Under the pieces are notes generated by a model. The model did not search any database. It was not told the origin of the DNA and was given only the letters and a program-made list of their open reading frames with translations. DNA of 64,000 bases from Stutzerimonas stutzeri. GTDB taxonomy: Bacteria > Pseudomonadota > Gammaproteobacteria > Pseudomonadales > Pseudomonadaceae. Position numbers and translations under genes: made by a program. Numbering within the stretch: position 1 is the first letter of the stretch; each line of letters opens with the position of its first letter. The stretch lies in contig DDVX01000020.1 of assembly GCA_002345575.1 (NCBI GenBank), forward strand, positions 1 to 64,000. Direction: 5' to 3'. This document shows, piece after piece, positions 42,815 to 51,711 of this stretch.

Positions 42815-42847
42815 TTATTTATCAATAAGTTATTATTTATCTATAAG
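42815..42847. repeat. AT-rich tandem 15-mer
   Basis: TTATTTATCAATAAG (42815-42829) and TTATTTATCTATAAG (42833-42847) differ at one base and repeat with an 18-bp period. They lie about 95 bp from the DnaA-box pair. Confidence 0.6.
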
Positions 42848-43071
42848 CCTGATGGTTTGCCACAGTTTGTCATAAGAGCTTGACAAGGCAGGCCACAGGA
42901 ATGTGCACAAGTTTATAGCGACAAGCCTGAAACCGCCGCGGCAGGCGCCTCGCGACCTCTTCAAAGGAACTTTCCGGCCTAATGCCACTCCATGGCGGCG
43001 CGAGGCCGGGCGGATCGCAACCCGGCATCGCTCAGCTTATGCTGTGGCGGTTCTCGACCACGGAAAAGGCC

Positions 43072-45621
43072 ATGGCCAAGCGGCGCACCACTTTCTTTCT
43101 GGCTGCCTCTGCCACATTTGCAGTTCTGCTCGGCTTCGGTATTTATGCCGGCTACCAGTGGCAAGCTTTCAAGCGCGAACAAGGCATCGTCGCGCTCGAC
43201 ATTCAGGGGTGGCGGTTATCGACCGAGGGATTTTTTCTAAATCACATCAGCCTGACTCGAGAAACCACCGAGGCGCGGCTTGCGTTAGATATTTACGGCC
43301 TGCAACTTCGCCCTGAAACTTGGTGGCGACCTCTGTCGTTGCGCTCGCTGTTCATCGACCAACTCCAAGTCGATTGGCAGCTTGCAGCACCGAATCAACC
43401 AACCAACGACGAAACGCCGCTGAATCAGCCTGACCTTCGACAACTGCAGGATTGGCTCGCCTGGATTCCCCGCCAGGGCGAGGTGGCTGCCTTTGATCTC
43501 AACCTGCCCTGCGCCAGCGGCACCTGTCGCGAGCAGGGCGGGCTACGCTGGCAGCACGCCGGCGAGCAGCCACTGCCGGCGGCAGTGAACCTGCAACTAC
43601 GGCACGATTCGCACAATCTCACACTGCTGGCCAACGCTTATGAAGACGGCCTCGACACTCATCTTGACGTGCAACTGCAACTCGACGACCAGCAACGCCT
43701 GAGCCTGCTCAACCGCTTCACGCCTCAGGTCGGCACTGCCTTATGGAGCGGCAGCCTGGCCATGAGTGAACTACCGGAAGCCCCCTGGCTGCTGGACTGG
43801 CTGAGTGCCTGGCTGGACTACCAGCCACCGACGTTTCCGGAGCTGCCCGAGCAGATGCGTCTTGGGGCCGCCTGGTCGCTACAGCTGGAAACCGCGAGCC
43901 TGCTTCGGGCCTGGAAGACCCTGGAGGGCGACCTGAAACTCTCCGCCCATCTACCCTCTCCCTGGCCTGTGCCAAGCGTCGGCCCGGTACAAGGTCAACT
44001 CGACCTGACGGCACGCGCCGGGCAAGGCATGTGGCTACCCACCGAGCTCACCGCAGACCTGCATCTGGAACCCATCGCCGACCTACTGGCAGTACTGCCG
44101 CCATCGCTACGCCCGAACAAATTCGAGCTTATCGCAACGCCGGGCCCGGCACAGGACAACACCTCGATACTGCCATTACAGATACAGCTCCGAGCGGGCG
44201 GCCCGGTGTCGGGCACAATGCAAGCACAACTGCTGCTCGATACCGCTGCGCCCTTTGGGCTGGCGATCGAACGGGGCCGATTGCAATTGCAAGGCCGTCA
44301 CCTGCCAGAGCTGGACGCGAAAGGCCTGGCCGCGGACCTGCGCTTCAACGGTCAGGCATCGCCGCAAGCCGCTTCTATTTCACTGTCCGAGGGCTCGACC
44401 ATCACCCTCGATAGCCTGGCCAGCGGCCCCGACCTGACGCTAGAAAGACTGAGCCTGGGGCTGGCAGGCGTAAACATCGAAGCAAATCTTGCCGACAATC
44501 AGCTGAGCAGCACTGGAGCGCCACTGATCGAGGCTGGCCTGTTGCGCCAGCCCTCGCTGCGTCCGCAGGGCTGGCGTTGGCAGCCGAGTCTCAACGGCGA
44601 TCAGCAAGGCGTTGCCCTCGAAGGGCCGCTGACGAACGATGCCGGACTGTCCCTGGCATTGGCGCTGCGGCATGGTTGGACCGAAAACAGGAGCCGTATC
44701 GACGCCCGGCTTGCGGAGCTGTTTCTGCGTGCCGGCAATCCTCTCGCCGCTACGCTGGCAGACTGGCCGCAGACACTGGAGCTGACGACCGGCCGCGTTC
44801 AGGCCCAGGGACGTATCGAGTTGCTCGGCAACAAGCCACCGGGCGTCACGGCAACACTTAGTGCAAAAGGCTTGGGCGGCATCTTCGACCGCGCAGAGAT
44901 AAGCGGCCTGGATGCCGAACTGAGGCTCGGCCTGCAACGCAATCGCCTGCGTTTGGAAATTCCCGAACTGAAAGTGCAGCAGGCCAACCCCGGTTTCAGC
45001 TTCGGGCCGCTGCTGTTGCGCGGTGAATACAACGCCGATATCCAGCAGCTGCGCCAAGGACGCCTCGACTGGGCCACTGCCGAAGCCCAGGTGATGGGCG
45101 GCAAGCTCTGGCTGAATCCCGGCTCAGCCGATCTGGGTGCAGACGAGCAGCGTCTCAATGCGCATTTGCGCGGTCTGCAATTGCCGGCGCTGTTCGAGGC
45201 CTACCCTGCCGAGGGGCTATCTGGCACTGGAGTGATCGACGGAGAACTGCAAGCCCAACGCAGCAAACAAGGCCTGAGCATCGAACAAGGCACTCTGCAG
45301 GCACGCGAGCCTGGCGTCCTACGTTTTCGCTCGGCAAAGATCCAGGCGCTAGGTCAATCCAACCAGGCAATGCGTCTGGTCGCCGAGGCGCTGGACGACT
45401 TCCACTACGATCTGCTCACCAGCCAGGTACGCTACGCCACAGACGGCACGCTGAACCTTGGGCTGCGCCTGCATGGCCACAACCCAGCGCTCGAAGGCGG
45501 CCGCCCAGTGAACCTTTCGGTCAATCTCGAAGAAGATATTCCAGCCCTGTTGACCAGCCTGCAATTATCCGACCGCGTCAGCGAAACCATCCAACGACGC
45601 GTGCAGGAGCGTCTGAGATAA
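43072..45621 (+). CDS. ydbH: YdbH-family intermembrane phospholipid transport protein
   Basis: 849 residues of the AsmA-like/YdbH family. One N-terminal signal anchor (FFLAASATFAVLLGFGIYAGYQW) is followed by a long beta-rich periplasmic body ending in DIPALLTSLQLSDRVSETIQRRVQ. E. coli YdbH is one of three partly redundant bridges (with TamB and YhdP) moving phospholipid to the outer membrane. It works with YnbE and YdbL, which follow here in the same order. I prefer the ATG at 43072; upstream in-frame ATGs have no better site. Confidence 0.9.
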   Translation: MAKRRTTFFLAASATFAVLLGFGIYAGYQWQAFKREQGIVALDIQGWRLSTEGFFLNHISLTRETTEARLALDIYGLQLRPETWWRPLSLRSLFIDQLQVDWQLAAPNQPTNDETPLNQPDLRQLQDWLAWIPRQGEVAAFDLNLPCASGTCREQGGLRWQHAGEQPLPAAVNLQLRHDSHNLTLLANAYEDGLDTHLDVQLQLDDQQRLSLLNRFTPQVGTALWSGSLAMSELPEAPWLLDWLSAWLDYQPPTFPELPEQMRLGAAWSLQLETASLLRAWKTLEGDLKLSAHLPSPWPVPSVGPVQGQLDLTARAGQGMWLPTELTADLHLEPIADLLAVLPPSLRPNKFELIATPGPAQDNTSILPLQIQLRAGGPVSGTMQAQLLLDTAAPFGLAIERGRLQLQGRHLPELDAKGLAADLRFNGQASPQAASISLSEGSTITLDSLASGPDLTLERLSLGLAGVNIEANLADNQLSSTGAPLIEAGLLRQPSLRPQGWRWQPSLNGDQQGVALEGPLTNDAGLSLALALRHGWTENRSRIDARLAELFLRAGNPLAATLADWPQTLELTTGRVQAQGRIELLGNKPPGVTATLSAKGLGGIFDRAEISGLDAELRLGLQRNRLRLEIPELKVQQANPGFSFGPLLLRGEYNADIQQLRQGRLDWATAEAQVMGGKLWLNPGSADLGADEQRLNAHLRGLQLPALFEAYPAEGLSGTGVIDGELQAQRSKQGLSIEQGTLQAREPGVLRFRSAKIQALGQSNQAMRLVAEALDDFHYDLLTSQVRYATDGTLNLGLRLHGHNPALEGGRPVNLSVNLEEDIPALLTSLQLSDRVSETIQRRVQERLR

Positions 45622-45657
45622 GGCACTGTATCGGCACCCTGCTCAGGAGAAACTCAC

Positions 45658-45849
45658 ATGCGCTTGCACTATCCCATCAGCATCCTGGCGCTGGCAATGC
45701 TGGCCAGCGCCTGCACCCCAAGGGTAGAACTGGCGGTGCCCAACGAGCCGATCAACATCAATCTCAACGTGAAGATCGAGCACGAGATCTATATCCGGGT
45801 CGACAAGCAGCTCGACGCAATCATCAACGAAGACAGCGGCCTGTTCTGA
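45658..45849 (+). CDS. ynbE: YnbE-family outer-membrane lipoprotein
   Basis: 63 residues. The lipobox is MLASAC, giving a mature lipoprotein of about 45 residues with an alternating stretch INLNVKIEHEIYIRVD. In E. coli YnbE docks on the C-terminus of YdbH by beta-strand stacking at the outer membrane. GGAG precedes the ATG. It lies 36 bp behind ydbH. Confidence 0.9.
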   Translation: MRLHYPISILALAMLASACTPRVELAVPNEPININLNVKIEHEIYIRVDKQLDAIINEDSGLF

Positions 45850-45866
45850 CAGCCAAAGGAAGTGCC

Positions 45867-46211
45867 ATGAAAATCTCTCTGAAACTCGGCTCTCTGCTTA
45901 TGGCGCTGTGCCTGGCGCTGCCTGTCGCAGCCATGTCCCTCAACGAAGCCATGTCTGCCCTGGGTCAGGCCAAGGCCAGCGGCCAGCTCGGTGAGAAGCC
46001 GGACGGCTACCTCGGCGTGGTGCAATCAGGCGGCCAGGCCGAGGCTATCGCCAGCCAGATCAACCAGGCGCGGCGAGCCGAGTATCACCGCGTGGCGCAG
46101 AGGAACGGCATCAGCGTCAGCGACGTGGAAGCCATTGCCGGCAAGAAAGCCATCGAAAAGACTCCACCCGGGCAGATCGTTCAGGTCAACGGCAATTGGG
46201 TGAAGAAGTAG
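45867..46211 (+). CDS. ydbL: YdbL-family periplasmic protein (DUF1318)
   Basis: 114 residues. The signal peptide ends at about VAAM, and the DUF1318 body has the GYLGVV, INQARRAEYHRVAQRNG and GQIVQVNGNWVKK stretches. YdbL acts as a chaperone-like partner that regulates the YnbE-YdbH assembly. It has AAGGA upstream and lies 17 bp behind ynbE; it closes the operon. Confidence 0.92.
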   Translation: MKISLKLGSLLMALCLALPVAAMSLNEAMSALGQAKASGQLGEKPDGYLGVVQSGGQAEAIASQINQARRAEYHRVAQRNGISVSDVEAIAGKKAIEKTPPGQIVQVNGNWVKK

Positions 46212-46296
46212 GCACGCCTCGTAGAACCGCCCACGCCCGCGAAAGCCGTTTCCCAGGCCTGACCTACTCCTGCACGGGTGATCGGATGACAGTTTC

Positions 46297-47283
46297 CTAG
46301 AACCAAGCCGAGATGGTCAGCGAGCCGAACTGGTCGTGCTCGTCCTGGGTCTGGAATTCACGGGTGCGCCAGACGCTGGCGAAGGCCAGTTGCCACTCGC
46401 TCCAGGTCAGAGCGATGCCAACCTTGGCATCACCGACCCACTCTCGGCTGTCTACCGAGTGGCTGTTTTTGAACGTGTTGCCCTCCAGCAGCATGTTGTG
46501 GGCCATGTAACGGCCTTCCAGGTTGGCGAACAAGCTCCAGGCGAAACCGCCGCCCTGGTCGAAGAACAGGCTGCCGCTTTGGGCCGGCGCCACCGCCGGG
46601 ATACTGAAGCTGCGTGACAGGCCCTGTCCAAGGCGAATGCCTAGCCCTGCAGAGCCGTAGCTGTAGAGATTTCCCAGAGCAAGCCCCGCGCTTGGCCCGT
46701 ACTCAAAGTCCAGGCCGGCCAGATTGTGCTGCAGCCACCAGCGTTTCTGGTAGCCGAGATTGACGGAGGGCTCGTTGCGCAGCTGGTTGTCCCAGCCTCT
46801 GGGCTCGTCGCTGCCGGTGGCGTCGTGGACCCAGCGCTGAATCTTCTTGCCGCCGGCAGCCGGGCCAACAATGCCCACATCCAGGTGCAAACCACTGGTT
46901 TCGCGCCAGCCCTGATGCTGGTTGTCGGCGAACATCGAAACGCCGGCGAACAGTAGTCCAGCGTAGGGCCGGTCGTCCTCGATGAGCTCCGACTCCTCAA
47001 TCTCGTTGGGTGTGTAGATCTGGTGGCCGAAACGGTAGGCAATATTGTCCACTTCCTGCGCGTGCCAGCCGGGCATGGCCTCGGCAAAGCGCAAGGACCA
47101 GTGATCGGCTTGCGGCTTGAACGAGCGCATCAGCTCGAATCCGTTGGTGTAGTGGCCGTCACTGCCGCTGGCGATGACATCGTTCTCGATCTTCAGGGAG
47201 TACAGGTCCGCCTGGCTCAACGCCGGCAGGCAGGCAACGACTGCAGCGAGAAAAATGCAGGCACGCGAAGGGAAAATTGCCAT
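46297..47283 (-). CDS. LpxR-like outer-membrane lipid A 3'-O-deacylase (DUF2219)
   Basis: 328 residues. The signal peptide ends at about LSQA. A 12-strand beta-barrel of the LpxR family follows, ending in F as outer-membrane proteins do. The catalytic Asn-Asp pair is N34-D35 in KIENDV; HYTNGFE and the LHLDVGIVGP block follow. LpxR removes a 3'-acyloxyacyl chain from lipid A. GGAG precedes the ATG. Activity on the host lipid A is inferred from the family. Confidence 0.83.
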   Translation of the reverse strand: MAIFPSRACIFLAAVVACLPALSQADLYSLKIENDVIASGSDGHYTNGFELMRSFKPQADHWSLRFAEAMPGWHAQEVDNIAYRFGHQIYTPNEIEESELIEDDRPYAGLLFAGVSMFADNQHQGWRETSGLHLDVGIVGPAAGGKKIQRWVHDATGSDEPRGWDNQLRNEPSVNLGYQKRWWLQHNLAGLDFEYGPSAGLALGNLYSYGSAGLGIRLGQGLSRSFSIPAVAPAQSGSLFFDQGGGFAWSLFANLEGRYMAHNMLLEGNTFKNSHSVDSREWVGDAKVGIALTWSEWQLAFASVWRTREFQTQDEHDQFGSLTISAWF

Positions 47284-47432
47284 GGCCCTGCTCCTTGGTT
47301 ACATGCAATGAAAAATGTATCTGGCTGTGCATAGAGCGCGACTAACGGTCAATCGTTCAACGAAGCAGCGTCCTGCTACATCGGCCGCCATTGGGCAACG
47401 CTGCGCTGCAGCGTGCCGAAAGCTCGCAGGAC

Positions 47433-47849
47433 CTATGTCAGGCCATCGAAACGCGCATAGGGGTTGCTGCACGGCAGCCGATAGCCAAGGAACGACACTT
47501 TCGGGTTGGCTTCCTGATGGCGCAGAAAGTCAGTGGAAACCATGAAGTCCGTCAGCAGTCCGCGCTCGAACTTGTCTACCCTGGGGTCGGTATAGGGCGT
47601 ACCAACGCCAGTCTGCTGGCGCACCTTGTACAGTCCCATCAGCGCCACGAGCTTTTCCTCACCATATTGCGCGGCCAGGGCATCGACGAACTTGCGCTCG
47701 TCCTCGGCATCCATCCTGAAATTACCCACCATTTTTTTGAGCAGTTCGGGGATGAATACCTGCCTGTCCTCATAGACCCAGGCGCCCGCGCCCAACGCCA
47801 CCAGACCGAGCGCGGCGGTTGAGGCGAGCACAAAGGTACGACGTTTCAT
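47433..47849 (-). CDS. Tat-signal small subunit of a GMC-type dehydrogenase
   Basis: 138 residues with a twin-arginine signal (MKRRTFVLASTAALG). The body has no recognised catalytic motif; it ends NPYARFDGLT. It begins 9 bp behind the GMC oxidoreductase. This pairing matches the gamma (hitchhiker) subunit of FAD-dependent sugar or sorbitol dehydrogenases, which carries the cofactor subunit out through Tat. Assignment rests mainly on context. Confidence 0.7.
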   Translation of the reverse strand: MKRRTFVLASTAALGLVALGAGAWVYEDRQVFIPELLKKMVGNFRMDAEDERKFVDALAAQYGEEKLVALMGLYKVRQQTGVGTPYTDPRVDKFERGLLTDFMVSTDFLRHQEANPKVSFLGYRLPCSNPYARFDGLT

Positions 47850-47858
47850 CAGAGCTCC

Positions 47859-49310
47859 TTAGCCATAAAGCAGGTCAGCGGCACGAATGGACAGCGCAGC
47901 GGCTGTCAGGCTGGGGTTGGCAGGTGAACAGCTAGGATAGGTCGCGGTGCCGACTACCACGAGATTACGCATGCGGTGATGGAGCATTTGCCCATCGACC
48001 ACCGAGCCGTCGTCGGCCTGCCCCATACGCAGCGTTCCCTGAACATGGGATTCGGTCAGACGCCATTCGCGGAAATTGATCGACTCGACCGGCAGCGGCG
48101 CCAGCAGCTGCTCCAGATTATCCAGACCGTACTGCACGCCATTGCGCCCATAGTCCGACTCGCCCTGGTAATCGATAACTGCATCGCCTGTGGCTGGATC
48201 GATCAACACGCGGCTGTCGGGATTGGGCAGGTCTTCGGTAACCACCATCAGGGGCAGCAACTGGTTCCAACGCCCCGGCTCGGGCCGCAGTCCGTAGGGC
48301 CAGCGATTCTCGAAGTACACCAGGCAGCCAGAATGATCCTCGCGGAACTCGCCATCATAAAGTGAATAATTCAGACCGGTAGTAATGGTGCTGCCATCGA
48401 AATTACCTAGGCCATCAAGGAAGACTTCGACGTTGGCGCCCACCTGCTCGTGCAGCCCCCTGCCGGTATCGCCGTGGTTGAGATCCGAGCGCAGCAGGAT
48501 GGCCGGGCTCTGGATACCATTGGCGCCTAGAACGAAGACATCGCCGTGCACCCGAAACTCGCCCTCCTCGCCACGCAAAGTAGCCGCCTTGATGCTATTG
48601 CCTTCGTATTCCAAAGTGCGCACCTCGGCTTTTAAGCAGACGTCTACTTTGGGGTGGCTGAACAGTTCGGCGAAGCCGTTCTGCGCGGTGAACTTGGCAT
48701 TGACCGGGCACAAATTGCAGGTCGCATTGGCACAGCAGACACCACGTGTACCGGTGGCTACCCGCGCGCGCCCGGTCGGCATGATGAAGTGATGGTCGGG
48801 CATCGCCTCCTTCATTAGCATGTCTATGGTCGAGCCCTTGTGCGGCGGCTGTGGAAACGGCTGGCTGCGCGGCAGCACTTTGGCCATGTCCGGGTCGCCG
48901 GCAATCGACATGATCTGTTCGGCCTGGCAGTAGTAGGGTTCGAGATCGTCGTAGCTCAGCGGCCAGTCATGCGCTACGCCGTAAAGGCTTCGGGTGGCGA
49001 AATCGCTGGGGTGCAAGCGCGGTGTTTGGGAAAACCAGCAGTTCATGCCGCCACCCAGGGCGATAGTGGTGTTCCAGGGTTTTTCGCCGGGGTTGTCGTA
49101 GGTCGACTCGGGCAGGATTAGAGAGCTTTGCTGATTCTGGATCTGCCAGTCCCAGGAGTGGAAGTCGCCCCATTCGATGATCAGGGCTCGCCCCTTGATG
49201 TGCTTCAGAGCTTCACTGAGGAAGAAGCAGGAACCGAAGCCCGACCCGATAATCACCAATTCGTAATGCTGTTTGTCGATGTCCTTTGCGCTGACGCGGT
49301 TGATTTGCAC
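47859..49310 (-). CDS. GMC-family FAD-dependent dehydrogenase with cysteine cluster motif
   Basis: 483 residues. The FAD-binding loop is VIIGSGFGSCFF, in which the last glycine is Ser. ALGGGMNCWFSQ is present, as are the catalytic-histidine region SHVQGTLRMG and the C-terminal ANPSLTAAALSIRAADLL. CCANATCNLCPVNAK resembles the iron-sulfur site of bacterial FAD glucose dehydrogenase, with one residue less between the last two cysteines. No signal peptide is visible, consistent with export on the Tat subunit. I set the start at the GTG at 49310. No cytochrome c subunit gene is nearby. Substrate unknown. Confidence 0.8.
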   Translation of the reverse strand: MQINRVSAKDIDKQHYELVIIGSGFGSCFFLSEALKHIKGRALIIEWGDFHSWDWQIQNQQSSLILPESTYDNPGEKPWNTTIALGGGMNCWFSQTPRLHPSDFATRSLYGVAHDWPLSYDDLEPYYCQAEQIMSIAGDPDMAKVLPRSQPFPQPPHKGSTIDMLMKEAMPDHHFIMPTGRARVATGTRGVCCANATCNLCPVNAKFTAQNGFAELFSHPKVDVCLKAEVRTLEYEGNSIKAATLRGEEGEFRVHGDVFVLGANGIQSPAILLRSDLNHGDTGRGLHEQVGANVEVFLDGLGNFDGSTITTGLNYSLYDGEFREDHSGCLVYFENRWPYGLRPEPGRWNQLLPLMVVTEDLPNPDSRVLIDPATGDAVIDYQGESDYGRNGVQYGLDNLEQLLAPLPVESINFREWRLTESHVQGTLRMGQADDGSVVDGQMLHHRMRNLVVVGTATYPSCSPANPSLTAAALSIRAADLLYG

Positions 49311-49567
49311 GCAACTCTTTCCTTTCCATTGACAGCTGTTGGGTTGACTCAACGCTGTCCGATCAACAATCACGCAAGCATTGCTCCCGCTGCGTGTCAC
49401 AGATTTATCTGTTTGTCCCCTACGCACGGTTAGCTAGTGGCCGAGCGCTTCGTTTAAATGACTCTCTGGTCCCAGGCAAGTTCATGCTCGGCAATCACCG
49501 GACCCGAACGGAGGGTGCATACGGTGGGTCAAAGCGAAGGTAAGAAGCCCCACACTGAGGACAGCCC

Positions 49568-49810
49568 ATGCACATCACAACTCCCGCCTTCGCCGTTATT
49601 GCGTTGCTCACAACAGGCGCAGCCTTCGGCCACGACGGCGTCCATGAAAGCTCGCAGGACACATCTGATCAGCATCAGCAGATGCATCAGCAGAATGAAG
49701 ACGATTCCGCCCACGGTTACCAGAACCCCACTGGAGTCGATCCAGATCCACGCATGGACGAGCACCCCGAGCCCACTCACGATGAAGATGACGAAGAGCT
49801 TGCGGACTGA
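49568..49810 (+). CDS. Small secreted histidine- and acid-rich protein
   Basis: 80 residues. The signal peptide is about 1-21 (ends AAFG), then a low-complexity chain rich in His, Asp, Glu and Gln (HDGVHES, HQQMHQQNEDD, DEHPEPTHDEDDEE). GAGG lies upstream of the ATG. The composition suggests metal binding in the periplasm, but no family was recognised. It stands alone between the GMC operon and the EamA transporter. Confidence 0.65.
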   Translation: MHITTPAFAVIALLTTGAAFGHDGVHESSQDTSDQHQQMHQQNEDDSAHGYQNPTGVDPDPRMDEHPEPTHDEDDEELAD

Positions 49811-49983
49811 AACGTGGCAAAGCAGCCGTTCTATTTCTAGTTACGCATCCCCCAAGGCGGGAAAATCACGTCTGAAAGGCCGCGTTCACGGCGGCCGGCA
49901 GGATCATTACAAAGCTACTCTCGCCGACGCAGGCGGTTTCTCGGCGACCTGTTAATATCGCCGGCCTTCGCTTGGGAGCCGGC

Positions 49984-50841
49984 ATGCCTTACCTGTTATT
50001 CGTCACCCTGCTATGGGCCGTTTCCTTCAACCTTATTGGGGTATATCTGGCCGGCGCGGTAGACAGCTATTTCGCCGTACTTACCCGTGTGGTTCTAGCC
50101 GGACTGATCTTCCTACCGATGACCCGCTGGCGCGGTGTGGCACCCGGATTCATCATTGGCGTAACGGTAGTCGGCATGCTGCAATTCGGTGTCACCTACC
50201 TGTGCCTGTACCTCAGCTTCAATGTGCTGACGGTGGCCGAAGTGCTGCTGTTTACCGTATTGACGCCGCTGCATGTAGCGCTGATCGACGATGCGCTGAA
50301 CCGACGTTTCAACCCCTGGGCCTTACTTGCCGCTGCAGTGGCGGTATTCGGCGCAGGGCTGATCCGCTATGACGATCTCAGCAGCGACTTCCTCGGCGGT
50401 TTCCTGTTGCTGCAGCTGGCCAACTTTACTTTCGCTGCCGGCCAGGTCGGCTACAAGCATCTGGCCGCGCGCTATCAATCGCAGATTCCGCTGCACCGCC
50501 GCTTCGGCTACTTCTTCATCGGCGCCTTGTTGGTGGTGCTGCCAGCCTGGTTGCTCCTCGGCGATCCCGAGCGCCTGCCGACGAGCTCCACCCAATGGGG
50601 CGTACTGCTGTGGATGGGTGTGCTGGCCACGGCCCTCGGCCAATTCTGCTGGAACAAGGGCGCCACTTTGGTGAATGCCGGCACCCTGGCGGTGATGAAC
50701 AACCTGTCGGTACCCGTCGGCCTGATCATCAATTTCCTGGTCTGGGGTAGTGAAACTCGCCTCGACCTGCTGCTGGTCGGCGGATCATTGATCATTGGCT
50801 CACTATGGATCAGCCGCAACGGATCACGCCCAGTCAGCTAA
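49984..50841 (+). CDS. EamA/DMT-family transporter
   Basis: 285 residues with ten predicted helices in two EamA repeats (LLWAVSFNLIGVYLAG; GVLATALGQFCWNKGATLVNAG). The start at 49984 has GGGAG upstream. The family exports amino acids and metabolites; the substrate is not predictable here. Confidence 0.88.
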   Translation: MPYLLFVTLLWAVSFNLIGVYLAGAVDSYFAVLTRVVLAGLIFLPMTRWRGVAPGFIIGVTVVGMLQFGVTYLCLYLSFNVLTVAEVLLFTVLTPLHVALIDDALNRRFNPWALLAAAVAVFGAGLIRYDDLSSDFLGGFLLLQLANFTFAAGQVGYKHLAARYQSQIPLHRRFGYFFIGALLVVLPAWLLLGDPERLPTSSTQWGVLLWMGVLATALGQFCWNKGATLVNAGTLAVMNNLSVPVGLIINFLVWGSETRLDLLLVGGSLIIGSLWISRNGSRPVS

Positions 50842-50928
50842 ATATCTGATTTCATTGCTGATTTTTAAGCGGACCAGCGTTAACATGCCGTTCCGTCGCA
50901 TGGATGCGTTTCTCAGTTTGTCGTCGAG

Positions 50929-51666
50929 ATGCCCATGCGCCCGCTTGCCCTGCTTCTGCTGTTGCTCCTTCCGTTCGCCTCGGTTCATGCCGATGCACCA
51001 CGCACCTTCCGTGAAGCCAAGAAGATCGCCTGGACGATCTATGCCGAACGTCCGGTGGATTTCTATTGCGGTTGTGCCTTCAAGGGCAATCAGATCGATC
51101 TCGACAGCTGCGGCTATATCCCGCGCAAGCAGCCCAAGCGTGCCGAACGAGTCGAATGGGAGCACATAGTTCCGGCCTGGGTGATCGGCCATCAGCGTCA
51201 GTGCTGGCAGCAGGGTGGGCGCAAACAATGCACCTCGAAGGACCCCGCATTCAGCAAGGCCGAAGCCGACCTGCATAACTTGGTACCGGTGGTCGGCGAG
51301 GTGAATGGCGACCGCAGCAACTACGGCTTCGGCATGCTCAGTGAAAAACCCAGCCAGTACGGTGCCTGCCCGTTCGTGGTCAATTTCAAGCAGCGCACCG
51401 CGATGCCGCCGGAATACAGCCGCGGCGCCATTGCCCGCACCTACCTGTATATGAGCGAGCGCTACCAGTTGCGTCTCTCCAGGCAGGATCAGCGTCTATA
51501 CGACATCTGGAATCGCCAGTACCCGGTCAGCGAGTGGGAACACTGGCGCAACCAGCGCATCGCCTGCATCCAGGGCAACGCCAACCGCTACGTGAGCGAA
51601 GTTGACCTGCACAGCTGTGGCCGCACGCTGTCCCGCTCTGCTCCAGCGCCGGCGGGCCGCAGCTGA
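50929..51666 (+). CDS. endA: Endonuclease I (periplasmic/secreted DNase)
   Basis: 245 residues, signal peptide ending VHA. The catalytic core is VEWEHIVPAWVIG with the metal-binding NLVPVVGEVNGDRSNYGF. Paired cysteines (FYCGCAF, QCW, QCTS) suit a disulfide-stabilised extracellular nuclease. The first of two close ATGs (50929, 50935) is reported; the second has slightly better spacing to GAG. Confidence 0.92.
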   Translation: MPMRPLALLLLLLLPFASVHADAPRTFREAKKIAWTIYAERPVDFYCGCAFKGNQIDLDSCGYIPRKQPKRAERVEWEHIVPAWVIGHQRQCWQQGGRKQCTSKDPAFSKAEADLHNLVPVVGEVNGDRSNYGFGMLSEKPSQYGACPFVVNFKQRTAMPPEYSRGAIARTYLYMSERYQLRLSRQDQRLYDIWNRQYPVSEWEHWRNQRIACIQGNANRYVSEVDLHSCGRTLSRSAPAPAGRS

Positions 51667-51711
51667 TTGTCTGGCGCAGCCTGACCATGCATGCTGCGCA
51701 CTCCATAGCGG

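Larger units (their letters stand above)
42543..43071. other. 529-bp AT-rich intergenic region
   Basis: Divergent spacer between rmuC and ydbH. It holds the inverted DnaA-box-like pair at 42702-42722 and the AT-rich direct repeats at 42815-42847. A T-run lies within a weak CTGG/CCAG hairpin near 42784-42803. No coding frame beyond the start of ydbH is convincing. Confidence 0.5.

Noticed and set aside
42702..42847. Chromosomal replication origin
   Set aside because: Only one exact DnaA box is present, and the genes that flank Pseudomonas oriC (dnaA, rpmH, dnaN, gyrB) are absent. Reported only as DnaA-box-like repeats.
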